Shown: positions 16,275 to 23,522 of the stretch, in pieces
Layout of the letters: every line of letters starts with the position of its first letter
How positions within the stretch are numbered: the stretch's first letter is position 1
Origin: an uncultured Eubacteriales bacterium
Lineage (GTDB): Bacteria > Bacillota > Clostridia > Oscillospirales > CAG-272
Direction: 5' to 3'
DNA: 64,000 nt
Assembly (NCBI GenBank): GCA_934373635.1
Contig: CAKROZ010000010.1
Span: 7,954 to 71,953 of the forward strand
Notes under the pieces: generated by a model
Told to the model about the DNA's origin: nothing
What the model saw: the letters and a program-made list of their open reading frames with translations, nothing else
Databases searched by the model: none
Made by a program: the position numbers and the translations under genes

Positions 16275-17189
16275 ATGGAGCATATTATCGAGATCGAACA
16301 CCTGACAAAATCCTTCGGCGATGTCAAGGCGGTGCGCGACCTTTCCTTCCACGTCCGCCGCGGCGAACTGTTCGCCTTCCTCGGCGTCAACGGTGCGGGA
16401 AAGTCCACGACCATCTCCATTCTCTCGGGTCAGCTCGAAAAGGACGGGGGCACCGTCAAGATCTGCGGCGAAGATATCGAACACTCTATGGCACACATCA
16501 CACGAAAGCTCGGCGTCGTTTTTCAGAATTCCGTGCTTGATCAGCCGCTTTCTGTAAAGGATAATTTACAAAGTCGTGCCGCTTTGTACGGAATTGTCGG
16601 TGAAGCGTTTGAAAAGCGGCTCGCGGAGCTTGCGAAGCTTCTCGACTTTGAAGACCTTCTCGATCGGACGGTCGGAAAGCTCTCGGGCGGTCAGCGTCGA
16701 CGCATCGACATTGCGCGCGCTCTGCTTCACCGCCCGGAGATCTTAATTCTCGACGAGCCGACGACGGGACTCGACCCGCAGACGCGCCGCTTGCTCTGGC
16801 AGGTGGTATCCTCTCTTCGCAAAACGGAGGGCATGACCGTCTTTCTGACAACGCACTACATGGAAGAGGCGGCGGACGCCGACTATGTAATCATTCTCGA
16901 CGCAGGTAAGATCGTCGCGGAGGGGACGCCCCTCGAACTCAAGAACACCTATACGGGGGATTTTATCACCTTCTACGGCTTGAGCGATGCGCAGATCGAC
17001 TCGCTCGGTGTCCCCTACGAGAAGATCCGCGACGCGGTGCGCGTCCCCGTGCGGGACACGGCGGCGGCGACCGCGATGATCCTCGCGCGTCCCGAGTTGT
17101 TTGCCGATTACGAAATCACCAAGGGCAAGATGGACGACGTTTTCCTCGCCGTGACGGGAAAATCCCTCTCCGACGACAAATCCCTGTAA
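16275..17189 (+). CDS. ABC exporter ATPase, DrrA/CcmA type
   Basis: 304 residues. Walker A G-V-N-G-A-G-K-S-T is near residues 39-47, the signature L-S-G-G-Q-R-R-R near 138, Walker B I-L-I-L-D-E-P-T-T-G-L-D near 157-168 and the H-loop L-T-T-H-Y. The C-terminal 80 residues, ending in D-D-V-F-L-A-V-T-G, match the tail of DrrA-type exporter ATPases. AGGAGG lies 8 bases before the chosen ATG. It pairs with the permease 21 bases downstream in a two-gene ABC-2 exporter. Substrates of this class range from drugs to lipids; nothing local indicates which. Confidence 0.93.
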   Translation: MEHIIEIEHLTKSFGDVKAVRDLSFHVRRGELFAFLGVNGAGKSTTISILSGQLEKDGGTVKICGEDIEHSMAHITRKLGVVFQNSVLDQPLSVKDNLQSRAALYGIVGEAFEKRLAELAKLLDFEDLLDRTVGKLSGGQRRRIDIARALLHRPEILILDEPTTGLDPQTRRLLWQVVSSLRKTEGMTVFLTTHYMEEAADADYVIILDAGKIVAEGTPLELKNTYTGDFITFYGLSDAQIDSLGVPYEKIRDAVRVPVRDTAAATAMILARPELFADYEITKGKMDDVFLAVTGKSLSDDKSL

Positions 17190-17210
17190 GACAGAAAGGC
17201 GGTATCGGAT

Positions 17211-18107
17211 ATGACAGGACTTTACCCTCTTATCAAACGGAATACAAAGCTCTTTTTCAAGGATCGCGGGATGTTTTTCTCCTCTCTGATTACGCCGATG
17301 ATCCTTCTCGTGCTGTATGTGACCTTCCTTGCGCGGGTGTACCGCGACAGCTTCGCATCGGCGCTCCCTGCGGGCATGTCGATTCCCGAGGGGCTGATCG
17401 ACGCGACGGTGGGCGGTCAGCTCGTCTCTTCCCTGCTCGCCGTGGCGTGCGTGACGGTGGCGTTCTGCTCTAACCTCCTCATGATTAACGACAAGGTGAG
17501 CGGGGCGATCCGCGATCTGACGGTCACACCGCTGAAACGCTCGACCCTCGCGCTCTCCTACTTTCTCGCCTCCGCGCTCTCGACGCTCATCATCACCTTC
17601 GCGGCGCTCGCGGTATGTCTTCTCTATCTCGCCGTCGTCGGCTTTTACATGTCGCTCGGTGACGTGCTTCTCGTGGCACTCGACGTATTTCTTCTGACGC
17701 TGTTCGGCACGGCGCTATCCTCCTGCGTGAATTTCCCGCTTTCGACAAACGGGCAGGCGTCCGCCGTCGGCACGATTGTCAGCGCGGGGTACGGCTTCCT
17801 TTGCGGCGCTTATATGCCGATCTCGAATTTCTCGAACGGACTCCAAAAGGTGCTCTCCTTCCTCCCCGGAACCTACGGGACCTCTCTTCTCCGCAACCAT
17901 GCGCTCGCGGGTGTGTACCGTGAGATGGAGGAGATCTTCCCCGCCGAAGTGGTGGAGGGAATCCGCGATTCCATCGACTGCAACATTTATTTCTTCGGTA
18001 ACAAGGTCGGAATCGGCGCGATGTACGCGATCCTTGCGCTCTCCGTCCTGCTCTGTGTCGGCATTTATGTTGCGCTGAACGTTCTTTGCAAAAAGAAGCG
18101 CAAATGA
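17211..18107 (+). CDS. ABC-2 type exporter permease, DrrB type
   Basis: 298 residues with six hydrophobic stretches: an N-terminal helix near 22-42, a large external loop, four closely spaced helices at about 75-225 and a last one near 265-290. This is the ABC-2 permease topology. The conserved A-Y-M-P-I-S region near residue 202 and the N-L-L-M-I-N-D-K-V-S-G-A-I-R-D-L-T-V-T-P segment near 90 fit the family. It is the membrane half of the exporter encoded with the preceding ATPase and is followed after 40 bases by a small lipoprotein gene. Confidence 0.9.
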   Translation: MTGLYPLIKRNTKLFFKDRGMFFSSLITPMILLVLYVTFLARVYRDSFASALPAGMSIPEGLIDATVGGQLVSSLLAVACVTVAFCSNLLMINDKVSGAIRDLTVTPLKRSTLALSYFLASALSTLIITFAALAVCLLYLAVVGFYMSLGDVLLVALDVFLLTLFGTALSSCVNFPLSTNGQASAVGTIVSAGYGFLCGAYMPISNFSNGLQKVLSFLPGTYGTSLLRNHALAGVYREMEEIFPAEVVEGIRDSIDCNIYFFGNKVGIGAMYAILALSVLLCVGIYVALNVLCKKKRK

Positions 18108-18147
18108 CGGGTGCGTCTTTCGGATTTTTATACAATGAGGTAACACC

Positions 18148-18519
18148 ATGAAAAAAACACTGTCGGCTCTTCTTCTCGTCTCTCTTCTCCTCGCTCTTGT
18201 CGGTTGCCGTCCGCAATTCGTCGGCAATGCCTATACGACAAGCACGGGTTATCACATGGATTTTTCCGCCCTGAACCGCACCGAAAAGGCGGAGCTCAGC
18301 CTGAAGGACGGGGAGTCCCTCCGCGTTATCATTTCTCTCACCGAAGGGAGCGTCGCGCTCACGATCTCGGGCGACGCGGGGGAAGCCTACCGCGGAAACG
18401 ATCTGAAAAACGAAGCCTTCACCGTCGGTGTCCCTGCGGGCGGGCGCTATCGCATCACCGTGACGGGGAGCGACGCCGCGGGCAAGATCGAGATCCTGAA
18501 ACGGGATGCAGCAAACTGA
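18148..18519 (+). CDS. Small lipoprotein, function unknown
   Basis: 123 residues. The N-terminus M-K-K-T followed by a Leu-rich helix and L-V-G-C at residues 18-21 is a clear type II signal peptide, so Cys21 would be lipidated. The mature 100 residues are predicted to be mostly beta-strand and include a hydrophobic V-A-L-T-I-S stretch. GAGGT precedes the ATG. It is the third gene behind the ABC exporter promoter and is followed by a very strong palindromic terminator, so it may be an accessory of that exporter. I do not recognise the mature domain. Confidence 0.82.
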   Translation: MKKTLSALLLVSLLLALVGCRPQFVGNAYTTSTGYHMDFSALNRTEKAELSLKDGESLRVIISLTEGSVALTISGDAGEAYRGNDLKNEAFTVGVPAGGRYRITVTGSDAAGKIEILKRDAAN

Positions 18520-18542
18520 TTTTGATTTTCTTCGCTTTTTCC

Positions 18543-18588
18543 CGATACAGAGACCCCCGAGGGCATGCCCTCGGGGGTCTCTGTATCG
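18543..18588. terminator. Perfect 46-base palindrome, bidirectional terminator
   Basis: The 23-base half CGATACAG...GAGGGCA is followed directly by its exact reverse complement with no loop, then ATTTTTAT. It lies between the exporter operon and the convergent nagB operon and can stop transcription from both sides. Confidence 0.85.
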
Positions 18589-18646
18589 ATTTTTATAAAA
18601 AGGCGAAAGGGGCTTTCGAAAGAAATCCGCCCTTTTTCTTTTCGAT

Positions 18647-18800
18647 CTGTGAGCCGATTTTATGGCTTTTCGGTCGTGTGAGTCCGTTTTATGGCGTTTT
18701 GTCGGTGCGGGTCGGTTTTATGACTTTTCTCCGCGTGACCCTGTTTTGCGGCTTTACGATCGTGCGAGCGGTTACGGCTTTCGGTCGTGCGAGCCGCCCC
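18647..18800. repeat. Degenerate tandem repeat, about 29-base unit
   Basis: Five to six imperfect units built around GTGAGYCG-N1-TTTTATGGCTTTTCGGTC follow one another up to the nagB stop codon. Copies shorten and diverge toward 18800. No coding sense is apparent. Confidence 0.65.
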
Positions 18801-19556
18801 TCAAAGAAGGGGATAGTCGGGATGGCGACGGATGACCTCCGCAAGGGCGGCACGGTCGGCGCAAACGGTGACGTGCGCGGAGAATTGAAGGATCGAGACG
18901 GGGATATGGGGGGTGACGTCGCCGAAGAGCGCACGCTCGAGGATCTCGGCTTTGCCCGCGCCCATAGCGAGGAGGAGGATCCGCCTCGCCGCAACGATCT
19001 GTCCGACGCCCATCGAGATCGCGCGGGTGGGCACTTCGTCGCGATTCTCGAAGAAGCGCGCGTTCGCGTCGATGGTGGAGGCGGTGAGGTTGACAATGCC
19101 CGTCCCCTTCGAGAAGGACTCCGACGGCTCGTTGAAGCCGATGTGTCCGTTGTTGCCGATGCCGAGCACCTGAATATCGATGCCGCCCATCGAGGCGATC
19201 ACGCCGTCATAACGAAGGCACTCCGCCGCGAGGTCGGGGGCAAGCCCGCTCGGCAGGTTGGTATTCTTCTTATCGATATCGATATGGTCGAAGAAGTTTT
19301 TCGCCATAAAGTAGGCATAGCTCCGGTCATGCTCGGGCGCGAGACCCACGTACTCGTCGAGGTTAACGCTCTTGCACTTTGCAAAGGAGATCTCCCCGCG
19401 CCGATTCATCTCGACAAGCGCCTTGTACATGCCGACGGGAGAGGAACCCGTCGCGAGTCCGAGCACGGCGTCGGGCTTCGCCTTCACGACATCGCGAATG
19501 ACCTCCGCCGCTCTCTCGGATGCCGCCGCGTAATCTTCACCAAGCAAAATTTTCAT
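18801..19556 (-). CDS. nagB: Glucosamine-6-phosphate deaminase
   Basis: Converts glucosamine-6-phosphate to fructose-6-phosphate and ammonia. The 251 residues match NagB along their length: the phosphate-binding L-A-T-G-S-S-P near residues 34-40, N-L-D-E-Y near 69-73 with the catalytic Asp, G-I-G-N-N-G-H-I-G-F-N-E-P near 131-143, and the lid region. The C-terminus is slightly shorter than E. coli NagB, as usual in Firmicutes. It is the last gene of a minus-strand run with an N-acetylhexosamine-kinase-like gene and a ROK kinase relic, which makes this an amino-sugar catabolic unit. Confidence 0.95.
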   Translation of the reverse strand: MKILLGEDYAAASERAAEVIRDVVKAKPDAVLGLATGSSPVGMYKALVEMNRRGEISFAKCKSVNLDEYVGLAPEHDRSYAYFMAKNFFDHIDIDKKNTNLPSGLAPDLAAECLRYDGVIASMGGIDIQVLGIGNNGHIGFNEPSESFSKGTGIVNLTASTIDANARFFENRDEVPTRAISMGVGQIVAARRILLLAMGAGKAEILERALFGDVTPHIPVSILQFSAHVTVCADRAALAEVIRRHPDYPLL

Positions 19557-19686
19557 GATGGTAATCCTCCGGATGTAAATGATTGTTTCTATATTTTATG
19601 TTTTTTAGTCTGCCGTTTCTTTTGCGGCAGGGGTCAAGCCGCTTTGAGGAGGTATGAGGTTCCTCCGCTTACGGCGGGTATCGTGC

Positions 19687-20787
19687 TTACGCCTTCGCGT
19701 ACTTTTTCACGATGGCGCGCATCTCGTCCGTCACCTTCTCCATATCGGCAACGAGCTTGAACTGGTTTCTCGCGCGGTCGAGATTCTGCTTCGGGCGCGA
19801 GGTCTTGAAGTAGGTATCGCCCGCGAGGTAATCGGCGAGGAAGCGCATTCCGCATTCGAGCGTCATCATCTTGGCGGCGTCGGGGAGGAAGGAGAGCTCC
19901 GCCTCGGTGAGTCCGCCTTTTGCGCCCTCGATAAAGCCCTTGACATACAGCTCGTAGAGCGAGATGTCGAAATTCACGCGCGAGAGATCCACTTCATCCT
20001 CGAGTGCGGTGGTGGCGCCGAAGCGGATGGAATCGCCGAAGTCGTTCACCGAATATCCCGGCATGATGGTTTCGAGGTCGATGATGCAGATCGGCTCGCC
20101 GCTCTCACGGTCGAAGAGGATGTTATTGAGCTTGGTATCGTTGTGCGTCACGCGCAGGGGAAGAAGTCCCTCGGCGTGCGCGCGCTCGAAGGTACCGATG
20201 AAGTCGAGGCGCTCCTTCGCAAAGGCGAGCTCCGCCTCCACCTCTGCACGTCTTCCCATCACGTCGGCGTCCGCGGCGGCGGTCAGCTGCCGATAGCGCT
20301 CGGGCGTGTTATGGAAGTCCTTGATGGTTTCGCCGAGCGTGTCGGCGGGAAAGCCTGCGAGAAGGTACTGAAAGTTTCCGAAAGCGACGGCGCTCTTGTA
20401 GAACTGCTCGGGGCGTTCCACCTTATTGTAGCTCACGCTGTTCTTAACGAAGAGCATGAGACGCCACGCGTCCCCGTTCTCCGCAAGGTGGAAGGTCTCC
20501 CCATTCTTCGTCGGGATGAGGTTGATGGTCTCGCGCTCGGTATCGCCGCCGCGCGCCGCGATCGTAGCGCGAAGGTACTCGGTCACGCTCGCGAAGTTGT
20601 GCATCAGGAGGGCGGGATCGCGGAAGATCGCGGTATTGATGCGCTGGAGGATGTACTTCTCTTTTCCCTCCTTGTCTCTGACGAGGTAGGTATCGTTGAT
20701 GTGTCCGTTTCCGTAGGGGGTCACGTCGCCGAGCTCTCCTTCGGCCGCGAAGAGAGTCACAATGGCTTCGGGATGTCTTTCCGTCAT
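19687..20787 (-). CDS. Aminoglycoside-phosphotransferase-fold kinase, N-acetylhexosamine 1-kinase (NahK)-like
   Basis: 366 residues of the APH/choline-kinase fold. The catalytic loop is H-N-D-T-K-L-N-N at residues 205-212 (Asp207 the base, Asn212 the metal ligand), and I-D-L-E-T near 229 takes the place of the DFG-like metal motif. The N-terminal G-N-G-H-I-N-D-T-Y-L near 26-35 is the NahK-style nucleotide loop. NahK phosphorylates GlcNAc or GalNAc at C1 in the lacto-N-biose pathway. Location between nagB and a sugar-kinase relic supports an amino-sugar substrate. The exact substrate and whether the product feeds NagB remain inference. Confidence 0.8.
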   Translation of the reverse strand: MTERHPEAIVTLFAAEGELGDVTPYGNGHINDTYLVRDKEGKEKYILQRINTAIFRDPALLMHNFASVTEYLRATIAARGGDTERETINLIPTKNGETFHLAENGDAWRLMLFVKNSVSYNKVERPEQFYKSAVAFGNFQYLLAGFPADTLGETIKDFHNTPERYRQLTAAADADVMGRRAEVEAELAFAKERLDFIGTFERAHAEGLLPLRVTHNDTKLNNILFDRESGEPICIIDLETIMPGYSVNDFGDSIRFGATTALEDEVDLSRVNFDISLYELYVKGFIEGAKGGLTEAELSFLPDAAKMMTLECGMRFLADYLAGDTYFKTSRPKQNLDRARNQFKLVADMEKVTDEMRAIVKKYAKA

Positions 20788-20834
20788 GATGGTTTTTCCT
20801 TTCGTATCTTACATTCGGTTTCCGAATTTGTTTT

Positions 20835-21390
20835 TCAGAAGTTCTGAAGTCCGAGCAGTGCGGCACCGATGATGCCCGCGTCGTTGCGGAACTTCGCCGC
20901 CTCGACACGCGTCTTGCCCTGCTTCAGACCGAAGGACATGCGCTCGACGTGATCATGGAGGGGCTTCATCAGGCGATCGCCCTCGCGGGAGATACCTCCG
21001 CCGATGCAGACGACGTGCGGCTGAAAGATATTGATGATATTGGAGACACCGACGGCGAGCGCGTCGATGTAATCCTCGATCACGAGCCGTGCGGCGAAAT
21101 CGTCCGCCAAGGGAGCATCCTGCCATCCGAGGTTCACGGTGGAAAGGACGACGCCTTCCTTCACGATGCCGGGCGTCGCGACGCCGATCCGCGAGACGTC
21201 GGACAGGGCGATTCCCTCCGTCTCACAAAGTCCGCGGGAGAGTGCCGCGATGTCCGCCGCGATCTCCTCACAGGGAGCGAGGGGCACGCGTCTTCGTGCT
21301 CCCCGTGTGCAGGATGGTCTTGCTCTCTCTGTCCGCAAGTCCCGCGGCGATATCCGTACCGCCGAGGTCAATGCCTATCGCGTATTTCAT
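20835..21390 (-). pseudogene. ROK-family sugar kinase with frameshift and internal deletion
   Basis: The N-terminus starting at 21390 (M-K-Y-A-I-G-I-D-L-G-G-T-D-I-A-A-G) is a ROK phosphate-binding motif, but this frame stops after about 43 residues. The rest of the family pattern continues in another frame (E-E-I-A-A-D-I, then G-V-A-T-P-G-I-V, V-N-L-G-W-Q-D), so there is a one-base shift near 21285. From D-D-F-A-A-R-L the sequence jumps to V-I-E-D-Y-I-D-A-L-A-V-G-V-S-N-I-I-N-I-F-Q-P, skipping the N-D-A-N, G-T-G-x-G-G and zinc-binding C-x-C-G-x-x-G-C-x-E parts. About 130 residues, including the catalytic Asp, are missing. It was the first gene of the amino-sugar operon. Confidence 0.85.
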
Positions 21391-21478
21391 CTCCGTACCT
21401 TCTTTCTTTTCGTTCGGACGGTCAAAAGCCCCGACAGATCGGTGCTCCGCGTCCGTGTTTTTCCGTTTTCTTGCTTTA

Positions 21479-21523
21479 ATTATATTGCACCCCCTTGACA
21501 AAAGCAAGTGAGAATAGTATAAT
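21479..21523. promoter_or_regulatory. Overlapping divergent promoters, amino-sugar operon and PocR-AraC gene
   Basis: Plus strand: TTGACA (21495-21500), 17 bases, TATAAT (21518-21523). Minus strand: TTGCTT (21502-21507), 17 bases, TATAAT (21479-21484). The two -35 regions interlock, so one bound regulator could affect both. Confidence 0.75.
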
Positions 21524-21581
21524 ATTTTGGTAAAATCGAACATTTTTCGAGTTTTATCACATGTTTTAACGGAGGAACGGC

Positions 21582-22427
21582 ATGAATACGGAAGAAGTCA
21601 GAGACGTCCTCGCGGAGCTGCACCGCATCTCGGGATTCCGCGTTTCGCTTCACAACATTCATTTCGAAGAGATCGTCGCCTACCCCGACACGCACATTCC
21701 CTTCTGCACCTTCGTGCATGAGAACGCGGCGGAATACGAGCGCTGTCGCACCTGCGACCGTCTCGGCGCCACGGCGGCGCTCCGCACGGGACAGACCAAC
21801 ATTTATAAATGCCGTTACGGTCTGATCGAGGCGGTGAGCCCCCTCTACAATTTCGGTATTCTGACGGGCTATCTGATGATGGGACAGATCCGCCCCGACA
21901 CGGCGGAATCGGCGCGGGACTGCGACCTTCTGACCCGCGCTCTGATCCCCGACGAGGCGCGACGCACGGAGTTGCTTTCCTCCGTCCCCGCAGTCAGAGA
22001 GGATCTGATCTCTTCCTATGCGAAGATCATGCGCGTCTGCGCCGAATATCTGACGCTATCGAACGCTGTCCCCGCGCAGAACCCCGGGATTGCCATTCTC
22101 GCGAAGAAGTACCTCTCCGAGAATTTCCGCGAGAAGGTCGTGCTCGGCGACATTTGCCGTGCACTCTGCTGTTCGAAATCCACGCTGCTCACCGCCTTCC
22201 GCAAGGCGTATGACACCACGGTGAACGCATACCTTTGCGACCTCCGTCTGCGGGAGGCGGAGCGTCTTCTCTACATCAAGGGAAAGAGCCTCGGAGAGAT
22301 CGCGGCGGCGGTCGGCTTCGGAGATCAGTCCTACTTTACCAAGGTCTTCACGCAAAAGTACGGCAAGTCTCCGAGCGAGTACCGCAGAGAGAAGGAGAAA
22401 GAACATGAAGATCCTTCACTGCGCTGA
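21582..22427 (+). CDS. PocR-domain AraC-family transcriptional regulator
   Basis: 281 residues. Residues 8-155 form a PocR sensory domain with its cysteine set (Cys42, Cys55, Cys58, Cys77) and G-Y-L-M-M-G-Q near 105. Residues 170-275 form the AraC double helix-turn-helix, with the second helix pair in A-A-A-V-G-F-G-D-Q-S-Y-F-T-K-V-F and the K-Y-G-K-S-P-S-E-Y-R signature. PocR domains bind small hydrocarbon or sugar-derived ligands. The gene is divergent from the amino-sugar operon with interlocked promoters, so that operon is its probable target. Its 3' end overlaps the next gene by 23 bases. Confidence 0.9.
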   Translation: MNTEEVRDVLAELHRISGFRVSLHNIHFEEIVAYPDTHIPFCTFVHENAAEYERCRTCDRLGATAALRTGQTNIYKCRYGLIEAVSPLYNFGILTGYLMMGQIRPDTAESARDCDLLTRALIPDEARRTELLSSVPAVREDLISSYAKIMRVCAEYLTLSNAVPAQNPGIAILAKKYLSENFREKVVLGDICRALCCSKSTLLTAFRKAYDTTVNAYLCDLRLREAERLLYIKGKSLGEIAAAVGFGDQSYFTKVFTQKYGKSPSEYRREKEKEHEDPSLR

Positions 22428-23469
22428 TCTGCATCTCGGTTCCCCTCTCACCGCCCGCCTTTCGGGCGAGAAGCTCGCGTCGCGACGGGCGGAGCTGACC
22501 GCCTCCTTCTATCGTCTCATAGAGGTGGCAAAGAAAGAGGGCGTCGCCATGGTTCTTCTCGCGGGCGACATCTTTGACGGCGAATGTGTGACCGAGGTTC
22601 ATATTGCCGATTATCTCTCCGAGATCGAGAAAAATCCGTCGATCGATTTCTATTACATTTCCGGAAACCACGAGAAAGATCTGCTAAAAAGCAGAAAATT
22701 GCCCACCAATCTTTACATATTCGGCGACGATTGGCGGTATTACAAGAAAAACGGCGTTACCGTGGCGGGACGTGACGTTCTCTCATCCGACATGTTTTCC
22801 ACCCTTTCGCTTCCGCGGGAGACGGTGAATTTCGTGCTCCTTCACGGTGCCGTCTCCGAGGGGAGCAGCGGGGAGATTCCTCTCGCCCTCGCGGCAGGAC
22901 GGGGCATCGACTATCTCGCGCTCGGGCACTATCACACCTATCATGCCCTGCCGATCGACACACGCGGGGTTGCCGTTTACGCGGGGGCTCCCGAGGGGCG
23001 CGGCTTTGACGAGCTCGGGGCACGCGGATGTGTTCTCATCGACACGGCGGGCGGACGGGTGACCTACCGTTTCGTCGAAACGGCGAGACGGCTCTATCTT
23101 GCCCCCGAGGTGTCGGTCGACGGTGCCGAAAGTACGGTCGAGCTCGAACGGCGCGCGGATGCGGTGCTTTCGGGGATATCACGGGAATCTGCGGTTCGCC
23201 TGACCTTTGTCGGGACGGATGCGGGCATTCCTCTGCCGATCTCCTCCCTGACCTATCGCTACGGCGACGAATTCTTTCTTTTTGAAATCAAGGACAAGAC
23301 GACGCCCGACCTCCGCCGTGCCGTGCTCGAAAGTCCCCTTGCCCGCGCTTTTGTGACCTGTTGCGAGTCGGACTCTACGCTATCAGAAGAGGAGCGGCGC
23401 ACCGTTTTGCGCATGGGGCTCGACGCGCTGTCGGGAATGGCGAATGAAATTAAGAATTATGAATTATGA
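22405..23469 (+). CDS. SbcD/YhaO-like DNA repair metallophosphoesterase
   Basis: 354 residues beginning M-K-I-L-H-C-A-D-L-H-L-G, the first metal motif of Mre11/SbcD nucleases. A-G-D-I-F-D near residues 53-58, S-G-N-H-E near 88-92 and G-H-Y-H near 174-177 complete the two-metal site. A C-terminal capping region follows. It would act with the SMC-like ATPase encoded immediately downstream to cut hairpins and protein-blocked DNA ends. The overlap of 23 bases with the AraC gene suggests read-through from its promoter, although the functions look unrelated. Confidence 0.88.
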   Translation: MKILHCADLHLGSPLTARLSGEKLASRRAELTASFYRLIEVAKKEGVAMVLLAGDIFDGECVTEVHIADYLSEIEKNPSIDFYYISGNHEKDLLKSRKLPTNLYIFGDDWRYYKKNGVTVAGRDVLSSDMFSTLSLPRETVNFVLLHGAVSEGSSGEIPLALAAGRGIDYLALGHYHTYHALPIDTRGVAVYAGAPEGRGFDELGARGCVLIDTAGGRVTYRFVETARRLYLAPEVSVDGAESTVELERRADAVLSGISRESAVRLTFVGTDAGIPLPISSLTYRYGDEFFLFEIKDKTTPDLRRAVLESPLARAFVTCCESDSTLSEEERRTVLRMGLDALSGMANEIKNYEL

Positions 23470-23522
23470 ATTGAAAGTTTACGATGAAGCCCGAAGGCTT
23501 CTTCGTCGGAAAGGAGAACACC

